Shown here: positions 1-9,421 of the stretch, in pieces
Layout of the letters: the number at the start of each line of letters is the position of its first letter
Numbering within the stretch: the stretch's first letter is position 1
Source: an uncultured Pirellulaceae bacterium
GTDB lineage: Bacteria; Planctomycetota; Planctomycetia; Pirellulales; Pirellulaceae
Length of the DNA: 58,452 bases
NCBI GenBank assembly: GCA_938010615.1
Contig: CALLUY010000011.1
Span: 1-58,452, forward strand
Reading direction: 5' to 3'
Notes under the pieces: generated by a model
What the model saw: the letters and a program-made list of their open reading frames with translations, nothing else
Databases searched by the model: none
What the model was told of the DNA's origin: nothing
Program-made: the position numbers and the translations under genes

Positions 1-48
1 GGGCGTTGGCGGAACGCAGTGAGTCCCTTGGATCTCTTTCGTTTAACG

Positions 49-206
49 GCGGTGCCGTTCAATGAAGCTAAAGTCTCGGTGGCATAGGCCTCTGGCCTGT
101 GTTCTGCATGTCCACAAGCCAGAGGCTTATGCCACCTCCCCAACTGCAACGACCCTACTGAAAAGCCAAAACGAAGGGCGATGTCACCTTCATTGAACGG
201 TACTGC
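49..206. repeat. Palindromic repeat, family A, copy 1
   Basis: An imperfect palindrome whose ends read ccgttcaatgaag and cttcattgaacgg and whose centre holds ggcataggcctctggcctgtg facing cacaagccagaggcttatgcc. A second copy in the opposite orientation lies at 4252-4389, and a fragment lies at 33892-33921. It has no coding capacity and looks like a MITE- or REP-like non-autonomous element. Confidence 0.8.
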
Positions 207-631
207 GTTTCACACGACAGGAATAAGGATCGCGGTCGCCGATTTACTTCGATTTTGAATTTTCGAATTCCCATTGGTCACGTTCCATTTTGATTTTGTG
301 AGCCATGGCGTTGCTATTCTTGAGTTGTCCAATCGTTTTGATCGCGGCCTGATCTCAATCGCAAAAGTAAACTTTCGGAGGTGCTGTCCATATCCTCAGT
401 CTATTCCAAAATAATCACCATGATCGACTGGTGAGAACAGAGTTTTTGGCTTTGCGTTCCGAAAGTGCGTATTTCTTCGGGTTAATCGCACCGAATCGAG
501 TCAAATCTAACTCAGCTTGATTTTTGCAGCACGATCTTCGAAAATGATCTTATGGCTTGGCATCGGATCGATGGCGAGTCGATTTTTTTTTGCATTTTCA
601 AAACGCCATACGCCAACTCAGGAGATCCGCC
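207..631. other. Intergenic stretch upstream of greA
   Basis: No convincing gene is seen on either strand; the open frames here lack a ribosome binding site and any recognisable protein signature. The last 100 bases presumably carry the greA promoter, but I cannot point to clear -35/-10 boxes. Confidence 0.5.
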
Positions 632-1108
632 GTGGAACGCGTCCCAATGACTCAAGACAGCTATAACGAAAAGCAAAAGGAAGTTGAACACATGGAGAGC
701 GTCGTGATGCCGGAGATCGCAGAGGCGATCGCGTTGGCTCGCGATGAAGGTGATCTCAAAGAGAATGCTGAATACCACGCCCAGCGCGAGAAGCAGGGAA
801 TGACCCAAGCCCGAATCAACCAGATCAAAGATCGACTGGCTCGTGCCCAAATCGTAGATCCCGCCGATGTGCCGAAGGATCAGGTTGCTTTCGGTGCCAA
901 GGTTACCGTTGTCGATGTTGATATCGACGACGAAGAAGTGATCACGTTGGTTGGCGACGGCGACGAGAATTACGACAAATGGAAATATCTGATCACTTCC
1001 CCGATCGGTCGCGGGTTGCTCGGCAAAAAGGTTGGCGAGATTGCGGAGATTGACGTTCCCAAAGGCAGTCTGACGTTTAAAGTGCTGAAGATCGAATACG
1101 AAGATTAG
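632..1108 (+). CDS. greA: Transcription elongation factor GreA
   Basis: GreA rescues backtracked RNA polymerase by stimulating transcript cleavage through the secondary channel. The 158-residue product has the usual family length: an N-terminal coiled coil (about residues 10-75) with the signature [17 protein letters not shown], then an FKBP-like C-terminal domain ending [14 protein letters not shown] and [15 protein letters not shown] chose the GTG at 632 because it is preceded by GGAG at about 7 bases and gives MERVPMT, which aligns with the usual MxxxPMT start of GreA; an ATG at 647 would remove that segment. The gene stands alone and is followed by a hairpin at 1118-1178. Confidence 0.95.
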   Translation: MERVPMTQDSYNEKQKEVEHMESVVMPEIAEAIALARDEGDLKENAEYHAQREKQGMTQARINQIKDRLARAQIVDPADVPKDQVAFGAKVTVVDVDIDDEEVITLVGDGDENYDKWKYLITSPIGRGLLGKKVGEIAEIDVPKGSLTFKVLKIEYED

Positions 1109-1117
1109 TGCATCCAT

Positions 1118-1178
1118 AGTCGCCTTTCGCTCCGCGAAAGAACGGACCGAGCACACTTTCGCGAAGCGAAAGGCGACT
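1118..1178 (+). terminator. Long hairpin after greA, probable terminator
   Basis: The arms 1118-1140 (agtcgcctttcgctccgcga...) and 1156-1178 are near-perfect complements around a 15-base loop and are followed by gtttagttttta. It could act as a factor-independent terminator. The arm sequence also has the look of a dispersed palindromic repeat. Confidence 0.6.
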
Positions 1179-1211
1179 GTTTAGTTTTTAAATCGTGCCT
1201 ACGGAGAGGCG

Positions 1212-4200
1212 ATGAGCAGAAGGCGTTTCTGGAAATCGAGTTCGAATCGATCGAGTCAACGACGGTTGGCAAACGGCACCTTTACGTATGAGAAGCTCGA
1301 ACCTCGACAGCTGCTAACCGTTAGTGTGCCAACGACGGTCGCCAACTATCGTGATGACTTTTCATTTCAAAACGCTGAACCTGCAAGAGAAGGTTGGGCC
1401 TATTTGTGGAACGCTCCGGTTGGTTGGTCGGAAAATTCCCAGGGCAACCTGAATTCGGCCGCGCTGGGCAATGCTTCAACTGTCTATCGCGACCTCGTTC
1501 CGGTTTCTGGTTTGGCAACGCCTGATGGTGATCTTAAATTCAATGACGCTCATCCGTCGTCGTCGCTTTTCCTTTCGTCGACCGGTGGTCACGCGGGTGC
1601 CGCGGCTCGATTACAAGCTGGTCCACTTTACAACGGCCATGCACGTCACGCGATTGCTGCGTTTACGATCGATCGAGCTGGCGTCTACGAACTGACTGAC
1701 AGCTTTCTGCAGTTGGATGATCTGCGATCAAGCGGTATGGAAGTTCGCGTTTTCGTCAATCGAAACAAACCATTGGTGGATCGTTCGATTGAACCGAAAC
1801 AACGCGTCGGATTCGATGCGCGACTTGGTTACCTTCGCAAAGGCGACACCGTTCATGTTGCGTTCGGAGCTGGGAGAAATATTGCTTACGATTCGTTTTT
1901 GACTGACTTTTCAATCGTACGGCACGTCAATCGAACGGTTTCCGTAGCAAGCTTCGGTAGCGACGTTGTCAGTCACAACCCGCGTTCACCGTGGACTTAT
2001 TTGTGGAATGCTCCTGCGGGCTGGGTTGAAGGGAAGCAGCAAGGTAATTTGAATTCGTCACCGATCGGAGTGACAGCTTCGTACCGGCCGCTTTTCCAAA
2101 CCGGCGACTCGTGGGTTCCGGATCGGACGGACAGTCCGCGTTCACCAACTTGGGCGATGCAACTGGATCCTGACGGAGGAGCTACCGGTGCCGCATGGCC
2201 GCAGACATCTTCCTTCAAAGATCGGTACGTGATCGCCCGATATACGATTCCGACAAGTGGCAATTTCGTGGTCGCGAACAGTTTTCTGCGTGTCAATGAT
2301 GCCAGAAGTGACGGGGTTGAAATCGTGGTGCATCGCGAGGACGGATCACGAATTACAGGTAAATCGGTTGTGGCCAAAGCGGGCGATGCAAAGTCGTTCG
2401 ATCTGTTGCTGGGTGATATGTCAGCCGGTGAGAATATCTATTTTGCGTTTGGAGGCGTTAACGGAAGTAACTTCGATCGATTCGAAACGGATTTTCAAAT
2501 TGATCGCGTCTTCCCCAGAGAGCTTCCACTCCGATTTTTGCAACCGACCAAAGTCTTGGACGTCGCGGATTTTGGTGGCAAACCAAACGATGGAAAGAAT
2601 GACTGGCACGCGATCAACGCAGCTCTCGCTCAAGCTGCTGGCGATACTCAGGCTGTCGAAATTCGATTGGCTCCCGGAACATGGGATCTTTACCCATCCA
2701 ATGAACTTGAAAGCGACATCTACTATTTTGATTTGATCAGATATCAAAACTTGACGGTCAACGGATTGGGCGCTGAGGTTCTCATCCACGACGATGAACG
2801 CGGTTTGTTTCGAATTCTTGATAGCAAAAATATCATCGTTCGAAATCTGGTGATTGACTATGCAGACAAAACGCCGGATGGTTATCGACCTCGCACGTTC
2901 ACGCAAGGTCTTATTCGGCGGCTCGATCCGATTGCCAAAACGTTCGACATTGAAATCGATCTGGCCAAATTTGTTGCTCCCGATCAGTCGTTTACAACCG
3001 CTGCAACGGAATCGTGGGGATACGCAGTCGATCCAAAAGTTGCCGGTAGACTGAAGTTCAACAGTGAACTGCTCTACCCGACCAGTTCCGTAACGAAAGT
3101 TGGCGCCAATCGATTTCGCATTAAGACGCTGTTCACGGATGGATTGGCCGTCGGTGACCGTTACGTGTTGCAGCGACGTTACGACGAACCAATTTTCAAT
3201 GTGGCCGCGTATTCTCAACAAGTCAGCGTGATTGGAGTCCGGGCGTATACTGCGCCAAGTGTGTTTGTCAGTTCCAATTTGAGCGAAGCGATCAATGTGA
3301 TTCGCAGTAGCATCACGATCCGACCGGATTCGGGGCGTTGGAAAAGCGGCAACGCGGATGGTGTTCATGCTCAATCAAATCGAGTTGGGCCGTGGGTTGA
3401 GAGAAGTCGATTCGAAGGACTGGGCGACGATGTGATGAATTTTTACACGTTGCCATACACAATCGCCAAACGCAATGGACCGCGCGAGCTAACGCTGGTT
3501 CCCATCAACCACGATTCGCTAGGAAACGTTGGAGAGAGAGCGATGAGGACCGGCGATTCGTTTCGGTTCACGAACCCGGCGACGGGGGAAGTCATTCAAA
3601 CGGCGCGGCTGGTTTCGGTGTCTGAGACTCGGCAATCGATCGTCATTCAGGGGAAGTCCGAAATGAGAACCATGGTGGAGGTTAAATTTGATCAGGACAT
3701 CAATGGAGTTACTTTAGGTCGTTCACCTGCCGGCGACGAGTACGGATTTCGAGATGAAACAACAGTTTTCAATATGAGTTTGAGTCGCGATTTTCTGGTC
3801 GAGCGAAACTACATCGCGAACTCGCGGCGGTTTGGCAACTACATCATGGCCGAAAATGGAGAACTGAATCACAACGTTTATCTGGGGATGAGTGATCAAG
3901 CGATTCTTGGCCGTAACGAAGCGGGTTGGCCGTTGGGTTTGTGGCCATCGAATATTTCGATTCGATCAAACTCGTTCTACGCGAACGGTTTGAGCAGAAG
4001 GTATCTTCAGGAAAGGCAGGCTTACGGAACGGTTGATTTCCACATGAATCGTCTTCCCAATTTTTCCGTCGACCGCGACCTTCGCGAAATTCGCCGGCTC
4101 AAGATCGTCGACAACCAGTTTTATTTCTGGCGCAAGGCGGCGATTTCAGTTCGCAACGCCGATGCCGTCACCATATTGGGCAATACGTTTTCAGCGTCGC

Positions 4201-4250
4201 TGGGGGACTATGGGAGTCCGGTGAAAGTCAAGTTTTCGACGTTCCTTTAG
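1212..4250 (+). CDS. Large exported protein with LEPRQLL motif and parallel beta-helix
   Basis: A 1012-residue protein of unknown substrate. It starts at an ATG behind GGAGAG and opens with a basic stretch followed by EKLEPRQLLTV (about residues 28-38), the N-terminal motif typical of very large exported planctomycete proteins. Two related segments follow (about residues 48-235 and 245-430), each beginning with a WxYLWNAPxGW pattern and ending in a F..DF.I strand, so this part is an internal duplication, possibly carbohydrate-binding-like. From about residue 447 (DVADFGGKPNDGKND) the sequence looks like a pectate-lyase-type right-handed beta-helix, with repeated short strands such as KNIIVRNLVIDY and NISIRSNSFYANG. 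A role in binding or cutting polysaccharide is inference. It is bracketed by inverted copies of repeat family A. Confidence 0.75.
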   Translation: MSRRRFWKSSSNRSSQRRLANGTFTYEKLEPRQLLTVSVPTTVANYRDDFSFQNAEPAREGWAYLWNAPVGWSENSQGNLNSAALGNASTVYRDLVPVSGLATPDGDLKFNDAHPSSSLFLSSTGGHAGAAARLQAGPLYNGHARHAIAAFTIDRAGVYELTDSFLQLDDLRSSGMEVRVFVNRNKPLVDRSIEPKQRVGFDARLGYLRKGDTVHVAFGAGRNIAYDSFLTDFSIVRHVNRTVSVASFGSDVVSHNPRSPWTYLWNAPAGWVEGKQQGNLNSSPIGVTASYRPLFQTGDSWVPDRTDSPRSPTWAMQLDPDGGATGAAWPQTSSFKDRYVIARYTIPTSGNFVVANSFLRVNDARSDGVEIVVHREDGSRITGKSVVAKAGDAKSFDLLLGDMSAGENIYFAFGGVNGSNFDRFETDFQIDRVFPRELPLRFLQPTKVLDVADFGGKPNDGKNDWHAINAALAQAAGDTQAVEIRLAPGTWDLYPSNELESDIYYFDLIRYQNLTVNGLGAEVLIHDDERGLFRILDSKNIIVRNLVIDYADKTPDGYRPRTFTQGLIRRLDPIAKTFDIEIDLAKFVAPDQSFTTAATESWGYAVDPKVAGRLKFNSELLYPTSSVTKVGANRFRIKTLFTDGLAVGDRYVLQRRYDEPIFNVAAYSQQVSVIGVRAYTAPSVFVSSNLSEAINVIRSSITIRPDSGRWKSGNADGVHAQSNRVGPWVERSRFEGLGDDVMNFYTLPYTIAKRNGPRELTLVPINHDSLGNVGERAMRTGDSFRFTNPATGEVIQTARLVSVSETRQSIVIQGKSEMRTMVEVKFDQDINGVTLGRSPAGDEYGFRDETTVFNMSLSRDFLVERNYIANSRRFGNYIMAENGELNHNVYLGMSDQAILGRNEAGWPLGLWPSNISIRSNSFYANGLSRRYLQERQAYGTVDFHMNRLPNFSVDRDLREIRRLKIVDNQFYFWRKAAISVRNADAVTILGNTFSASLGDYGSPVKVKFSTFL

Positions 4251-4251
4251 T

Positions 4252-4389
4252 GGCAATACCGTTCAATGAAGGTGATTCAGTAGGGTCGTTGCATTGGGGA
4301 GGTGGCATAAGCCTCTGGCTTGTGGACATGCAGAACACAGGCCGGAGGCCTATGCCACCGAGACTTTGGCTTCACTGAACGGTATTGCC
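4252..4389. repeat. Palindromic repeat, family A, copy 2 (inverted)
   Basis: A 138-base palindrome with ends ggcaataccgttca and tgaacggtattgcc. It is nearly identical in its centre to the reverse complement of 49-206 and begins right after the stop codon of the preceding gene. Confidence 0.85.
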
Positions 4390-4431
4390 TTTAGTGGCAC
4401 TGTAGATTCGGGATGATGCAGCGCATGAAAA

Positions 4432-4455
4432 AAGCCGCTTCTTTCGAAGCGGCTT
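4432..4455 (-). terminator. Factor-independent terminator of the Cys-rich gene
   Basis: A 9-bp stem (aagccgctt/aagcggctt) with loop ctttcg, followed on the minus strand by a run of T. It lies 28 bases beyond the stop of the gene at 4483-5229. Confidence 0.8.
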
Positions 4456-4482
4456 CATCAATTGAATCCCCTTTAATATGGC

Positions 4483-5229
4483 TTAGCCACCGCAACATGC
4501 GCCAGTGAGCATTCCTGAGAAGTTGCTTTGCATGCCAGCGTTTCCGTACTCAGCTCCGACAGCGTAATCAAAGTACTGTCCGCTGTTGCCGCATCCGCAT
4601 TGGTCAACTGCAATCGATGTGACAGGAGCGCCACAGATAGATTGGCAATCGTTTTTGCGACATCTGAACTTGCTGAAGAAGCTGCATCCTCCACCAGACT
4701 TCATTTTAGTGAACAGCTGGCATCCTGAATTGCAACGACCACCGAATCCACCACCGAAGCTTTTCAGCCTGCTAAACAGGCTGAAGCCTCGTGAAGAACC
4801 GCAGCCAGAGTTGCATCCACCACCGCAGCCAGAATTGCATCCGCCGCCGCATCCGCCCGAAGGATAACCAAAGCATCCAATGTTGCCACCGCCGCAGCCG
4901 CCAGAGTTACATCCACCAGCGCCGAGACGACCACCACCACATTTTTTGCCGAACAGCCCGCAGCGTTGACGCTTTTGGGTAGAGCAAACGTCAGTACAGT
5001 ATCCAGCCCAGAGGCCCGCAGCTTGTTGATTCGTGTAGTCACGACCACATTCGTTGAGGCCGGTAACCCCAGTTACTCCGTAGTTGCCGTAATTGCCGTA
5101 GCCACCGAAGTCGACTGCTGATCCCATGGCATATCCGCCGCCACAAGAACCGCAATCCTGAGCGTTGGCGTTTGTTGAAATTGCAAGTGCGACGATCGCA
5201 CAAGCAATAGTAAGTGTTGTCTTGATCAT
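4483..5229 (-). CDS. Exported cysteine/glycine-rich protein
   Basis: A 248-residue protein I cannot assign to a named family. It starts at the ATG at 5229 behind aaggga and has a clean signal peptide, MIKTTLTIACAIVALAISTNANAQ. The mature part has about 25 cysteines, mostly in glycine-rich repeats such as GCGGGCNSG, with basic insertions (GLFGKKC, SRLKSF, KFRCRKNDC) and CGCG near the end. This composition fits a disulfide-cross-linked surface or wall protein or a metal-binding protein; both are inference. An alternative start far upstream (5418) would bury the signal peptide, so I rejected it. It is monocistronic with its own terminator. Confidence 0.75.
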   Translation of the reverse strand: MIKTTLTIACAIVALAISTNANAQDCGSCGGGYAMGSAVDFGGYGNYGNYGVTGVTGLNECGRDYTNQQAAGLWAGYCTDVCSTQKRQRCGLFGKKCGGGRLGAGGCNSGGCGGGNIGCFGYPSGGCGGGCNSGCGGGCNSGCGSSRGFSLFSRLKSFGGGFGGRCNSGCQLFTKMKSGGGCSFFSKFRCRKNDCQSICGAPVTSIAVDQCGCGNSGQYFDYAVGAEYGNAGMQSNFSGMLTGACCGG

Positions 5230-5920
5230 GTTTGCTTTTCCCTTGAATACTTCGAATCCCTGGTACCGCCCTGAATCAGGTAAATCCGTAGTCAGAAGCA
5301 TGACAACCATGCTGGCTGCCATTCGTTCTTTCTCCGGGTCGGCGTCCTGTTGTAATTTGAGGTCGTGCGAATTGTTCGTAAGCACACCCGTGTGTTGAAA
5401 TGGATCGACGCGGAACAATCTTCTTTACAGACTAATGCAAGCATTTGGCGGAAGCGAACGAAACGGCAAACTGTTTTGTGGGACAAGGAATCGATGGCTC
5501 TCAGGGAAAGTAAGCCGTTCATTCGGTTGGTCATTGCAACAGCTGTCGTATGGAACGTACCGATTTTCTTTGACGAACATTTGGTTCAGGTGTCACAACA
5601 GGATTGAGTTTGCCAGCTTTTTGTGAACACGCGTGAGTGTCCGGTTCGACAGCGGACGGATGTCTGCACCGCAGTTGAGCCAGACCTTTGATTCTGCAGA
5701 AACCATCAAAGGAATTTATGTTGCGATCGATACAACGCTCACTTGAGGCTGTCGATTTTTCTCGCCGTGACGATTGTCAGTGAGTTGAAAGTTTTCGGAA
5801 ACTTTGTCGGTCACGTTCCCGATAAGGCCATGTAACTCTCGCGATTTATTTGGCCTAACGGAAGTAGGCTACGCGAAAGTCAGCTGATGGATTGGCGGTC
5901 CCCTTCGACGAGGCAGATCC
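5230..5920. other. Divergent intergenic region of about 690 bases
   Basis: This lies between the minus-strand Cys-rich gene and the plus-strand receiver gene. The short open frames have no ribosome binding site or protein-like composition. It should hold both promoters; I see no gene, RNA or repeat I can support. Confidence 0.5.
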
Positions 5921-6439
5921 GTGCGCCAGAAAATTTCAACTCGAATCCTGATTGTCGACGCCGACGAATTGTCGCTCGCACTGATCAGGGCTTCTCTCGA
6001 AACGCAAGGAATCGTTGCGTTTTCAGCGCTCGATAGTAACGAGGCGTTGGACTACGCGGCCAGCGAACCACTTGATTTGGTGATTTGCGATTGCGATATG
6101 CGGGCTGAAACGGGTGTGGATGTTGAAACGCTTGTTCACAGCGTGCCTGGGAATTGTGATGTTCCGTTTCTGTTTACATCCGCGTCGCAGAAACCGGATG
6201 TTATTAGTCGCCGCCGCGATGATCGCAACGTATTCTTCATCCGCAAGCCCTTCGACCATGATGCGTTTCTAGAGTTGGTTGAGTTCGCGATGTGGATGCC
6301 TAACCTGATTCGGTCTCACATTGATCGAATACATCAACAGCAAGGGCTCCAACGTCCCCATGTGGCTACCGCTTCAAAGGGGATCATGCCAGGCGTTGCC
6401 ATGCCGGCGTTTGGCATCACGCCAATCGTGAACACGTAG
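5921..6439 (+). CDS. Single-domain response regulator (REC) with short tail
   Basis: A phosphoacceptor receiver protein of 172 residues. The REC domain spans about residues 6-130: the acidic pocket is in LIVDADE, the phosphoacceptor aspartate in VICDCDM, the switch Ser/Thr in FLFTSAS and the conserved lysine in FIRKPF. No DNA-binding or enzymatic output domain follows; the last 40 residues are low in complexity (MPGVAMPAFGI). It starts at a GTG behind GAGGCAG. No histidine kinase is adjacent, so its partner is unknown. The next gene, an acyltransferase, begins 56 bases later and could be co-transcribed. Confidence 0.85.
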   Translation: MRQKISTRILIVDADELSLALIRASLETQGIVAFSALDSNEALDYAASEPLDLVICDCDMRAETGVDVETLVHSVPGNCDVPFLFTSASQKPDVISRRRDDRNVFFIRKPFDHDAFLELVEFAMWMPNLIRSHIDRIHQQQGLQRPHVATASKGIMPGVAMPAFGITPIVNT

Positions 6440-6495
6440 TCGAGCACGCGTGACCTCTGAAATTTTTGAACTTCCGAATCCGAACAATCAGTCTT

Positions 6496-7611
6496 ATGTC
6501 CAGTCGACCAGAACTTATCGCTCCCACTGTTGCGCGCAAAAGAATCCTTGAGCTCGACGCGATACGGGCGATTTCGTGTTTGAATCTGTTGCTGTTTCAT
6601 TTCACTTGGGTCTATTCGCACAAGTATGGCTTCACATCACCGCTCGCGTATCTGTTTCCCTACGGTAAGTATGGAGTTCAGCTATTCTTCATGCTTAGCG
6701 GATTCGTCAACGTGATGACCTTGATCGGAAAACGTTCAACGAAAGACTTCATGGTCGCCCGTTGTATCCGAATCTTTCCTTCCTACTGGCTCTGCATCCT
6801 GCTTAACGTATTGTTGTTCTCGTACCTGCCGTTCTTTCGTGAAGAAGTATCGGTTGGGGCGACGGTCGCCAATCTGTCGACATTGCCTCGTCTTTTCGGT
6901 TACGAAAACATGGAGCCAGTAACGTGGACGCTCCAAGTCGAAATGCTTTTTTATACATTCCTCATTTTGATGACGGCATTCGGCGGCTGGAAGAACACGC
7001 TACGCAACTTGATGATCGGCACCGTGGCTTGCCTTGCCGGCTGTGCGGCGATTCACGGTTTCAAGACGACATGGCCCGAATCAGGGATGGGCGGCACGTT
7101 TCGTGTGGTTGAGCAACTATTTATCCTGCGAAATTTTCCATTGTTCGTCATGGGAATGTTGCTCAACGAGATCCGCAATGATCGCGGGAACAAGATCTAC
7201 AATGTGTTGGGCATCCTGTTCGCAGCAATCGTCTTCCATGCGGTTGATGTGCGAGGCCACAATCCTGCGGCAACTGCTGTCCTGTTTGGCATGTTGGCCT
7301 TTGGCGCTTGGGGAAAGATTCCTCCGCTGCGATGGAAGCCGTTGGTTTACATCAGTTCAATTTCCTATCCGCTGTATCTGTTTCACAACAACATTGGTTC
7401 GTGTTGCATCAACCAGTTACAGAACTTTGGGATCGAGCCTCACGTCGCGATTGTCATCGCGTCAGGACTAATGATCGCTTTGGGAGCCGCTGCGACGATG
7501 TGGTTCGAAGCTCCGATCACGAAATTCCTGCGCACGAAATACAAGGCTCATAAAGCTGGTCAGGTGGGACCGTCAAGCTCCGTTGCGGCAAAGTCGGAAG
7601 CCAAGGTTTGA
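6496..7611 (+). CDS. Acyltransferase 3 family membrane protein
   Basis: An integral membrane acyltransferase of 371 residues that probably acetylates or acylates a surface glycan; the substrate cannot be read from sequence. The N-terminal signature RILELDAIRAISCLNLLLFH carries the family's R/D plus H motif, followed by a second conserved block, YGVQLFFMLSGFV, and RCIRIFPSYW. About ten hydrophobic segments follow. I chose the ATG at 6496; an in-frame TTG at 6466 is possible but lacks a better ribosome binding site. It follows the receiver gene on the same strand. Confidence 0.85.
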   Translation: MSSRPELIAPTVARKRILELDAIRAISCLNLLLFHFTWVYSHKYGFTSPLAYLFPYGKYGVQLFFMLSGFVNVMTLIGKRSTKDFMVARCIRIFPSYWLCILLNVLLFSYLPFFREEVSVGATVANLSTLPRLFGYENMEPVTWTLQVEMLFYTFLILMTAFGGWKNTLRNLMIGTVACLAGCAAIHGFKTTWPESGMGGTFRVVEQLFILRNFPLFVMGMLLNEIRNDRGNKIYNVLGILFAAIVFHAVDVRGHNPAATAVLFGMLAFGAWGKIPPLRWKPLVYISSISYPLYLFHNNIGSCCINQLQNFGIEPHVAIVIASGLMIALGAAATMWFEAPITKFLRTKYKAHKAGQVGPSSSVAAKSEAKV

Positions 7612-7623
7612 ATCGCTGGAGAC

Positions 7624-8616
7624 TTAAGATTCAATGTTGGCCAGATACTGCTGCATCTTCTTTGGCCAAGGAGTCGTGAAGTCCATCTGTTTGTCGATGG
7701 TCGGATGCTTGAACGTTAGTCGCGTCGCGTGCAAAGCCATTCGGAAAATTTGACTGTCGTCCTCAACGGGGGCTTTGCCAAACGGACCACGATACTTAAT
7801 GTCGCCGCAGATCGGATGGCCAAGCTCCGCAAGATGGATTCGAATCTGATTGGTGCGACCGGTTTCGAGGCTACATTCGAGTTCACTGAAGAATTGACTT
7901 TTTCCCTGTTCGTCAACGCGTTCGAAGACTTGCAGCGTTTTAAAATGAGTCGTCGCGTGCTCTCCGATGCTGGTGTCCGTTGTGCTGCCGCGCAAACCGT
8001 CGCCTCGATTACGAATGAACTGGGACGTGATCGTTTGGTCTTCAATCTTGCCAGGAATCAATGCAAGGTATTTTCGCACCGCTGAATGTTGAGCGAACTG
8101 GTGAATGATCGTTGTTTGTGCTTCCTTGTTGCGAGCGAAGACTAGCAATCCGCTGGAGTCACGATCGATGCGATGAACGGGATGGAGCTTCGGAAACCGC
8201 TGACTGTTCTTTTCCGATTTTCGTTTTGCGGCAGCGTGTTCTCCGATCAGTCGCGGCACGCATTCGTTGAGCGTCGGTTGACGATTCTTGCGTTCCCACG
8301 ACCAGTTCGCATCAGAATTTCGGCGTAACGTCTCCATACGAGATGGCTTTTCGACGATCACCACGTCCCCGTCAACGTGATGGATCGATACGTCCTGATC
8401 TTTGGGCGGCGCTGGGAAAGGCTTGTCGTGAATGGTGACGACTTCGCCTCGCGATAGCCTTCTGGCTTCATCAAGGCACAGGACTCCTCCGATCCCGACG
8501 AACCGCGCGTAGAGAATCTTTTTGACGGCAGACCACGACGGTGAATCCGGCAAGTGTTGCCGCATCGTTTTGATGATCGTGTCCTTGTCGTCGTTTTCGA
8601 TCTTGAAGGTTTGCAT
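7624..8616 (-). CDS. RluA-family RNA pseudouridine synthase
   Basis: It converts uridine to pseudouridine in rRNA or tRNA; which site is not deducible. The 330-residue protein has the RluA catalytic motif HRIDRDSSGLLVFAR, where the aspartate after HRI is the nucleophile, preceded by VDGDVVIVEKPSRM and followed by LETGRTNQIRIHLAELGHPI, the second family block. The first 60 residues look like a weak S4-like RNA-binding segment. An insertion of about 40 residues sits between the entry motif and the catalytic motif. It starts 13 bases downstream of the rdgB-like stop, so the two genes form an operon. Its 3' end faces the acyltransferase gene with only 12 bases between. Confidence 0.9.
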   Translation of the reverse strand: MQTFKIENDDKDTIIKTMRQHLPDSPSWSAVKKILYARFVGIGGVLCLDEARRLSRGEVVTIHDKPFPAPPKDQDVSIHHVDGDVVIVEKPSRMETLRRNSDANWSWERKNRQPTLNECVPRLIGEHAAAKRKSEKNSQRFPKLHPVHRIDRDSSGLLVFARNKEAQTTIIHQFAQHSAVRKYLALIPGKIEDQTITSQFIRNRGDGLRGSTTDTSIGEHATTHFKTLQVFERVDEQGKSQFFSELECSLETGRTNQIRIHLAELGHPICGDIKYRGPFGKAPVEDDSQIFRMALHATRLTFKHPTIDKQMDFTTPWPKKMQQYLANIES

Positions 8617-8629
8617 GTTAGCCGCTTGG

Positions 8630-9307
8630 TTACTGAGTGCTCGCGATCAAGCTCAGCAGTTGTGGAATGAAAATTCGATTCGCCCGAGCCCGATGGCTCA
8701 GGACTGACTTTACTTCGTCTCCCAGTTCAGCGAAGGTTAATCCGTACTCAGGGATCTCAAAAAGTGGATCATAGCCAAATCCGGAGGATCCTTTCTCCTG
8801 TTTCAGGATCCGACCGTGACACTGCGACTCACAATCGATCAAAACGTTGCCCTCGGGGTCCGAGAGGGTCATGTGACAGGTATACCAAGCGCCTCGCTTT
8901 GCAGTTGGAACACCGTCGAGTTCTTCCAGCAGTTTCACTTTGTTGGAATCGTCGGTTGCGCCATCACCAGAGTAGCGAGCCGAGTAGACGCCTGGACGCC
9001 CGTCCAGCGCCGCGACCGAGATTCCACTATCTTCACCCAATACGAATTGAGACAAGTGAACAGCCTGTTCGGTTGCCTTGAGCGCAGCATTGGCAGCGAA
9101 CGTCGTCCCGGTCTCTTCGACCTCGATGGAGTCCTGGAAATCGTCCAACGTCTTGAGCTGGATTTGCGGATAGGGTGCCAGCAAGTACTCGAGTTCTCGA
9201 CGTTTCTTTTTGTTTCGAGTTCCCAGCACCAGCACAAATTGCGGTGAGCTCACTTCCCGTGATCCTCGTAAGTTATCGGATAAACTTGATTCTAAAGATT
9301 TTGCCAT
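8630..9307 (-). CDS. rdgB: Non-canonical purine NTP pyrophosphatase (RdgB/HAM1)
   Basis: It hydrolyses dITP, XTP and related nucleotides to monophosphates, keeping damaged purines out of nucleic acid. Family motifs are all present: LGTRNKKKRREL near the N terminus, the catalytic acidic motif GEDSGI, SSGFGYDPLF, and the C-terminal LSHRARA. The frame is open up to 9385, but the ATG at 9307 gives about 225 residues, closer to the family length of about 200; neither start has a strong ribosome binding site, so the start is uncertain. It forms an operon with the pseudouridine synthase. Confidence 0.92.
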   Translation of the reverse strand: MAKSLESSLSDNLRGSREVSSPQFVLVLGTRNKKKRRELEYLLAPYPQIQLKTLDDFQDSIEVEETGTTFAANAALKATEQAVHLSQFVLGEDSGISVAALDGRPGVYSARYSGDGATDDSNKVKLLEELDGVPTAKRGAWYTCHMTLSDPEGNVLIDCESQCHGRILKQEKGSSGFGYDPLFEIPEYGLTFAELGDEVKSVLSHRARANRIFIPQLLSLIASTQ

Positions 9308-9421
9308 CCGACAGTCGAAAAATCGAGCGGGTATTAGGCGTTCACTGCCTTTTCCTGTTACTTTGAGCATTCGAGAGCGGTTCAAAGTTGATAGATAATT
9401 TCAAGCTACGGAAAAATAAAG

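Noticed and set aside
512..1156. Minus-strand 214-residue frame covering greA
   Set aside because: It lies antisense to a fully recognised greA gene.
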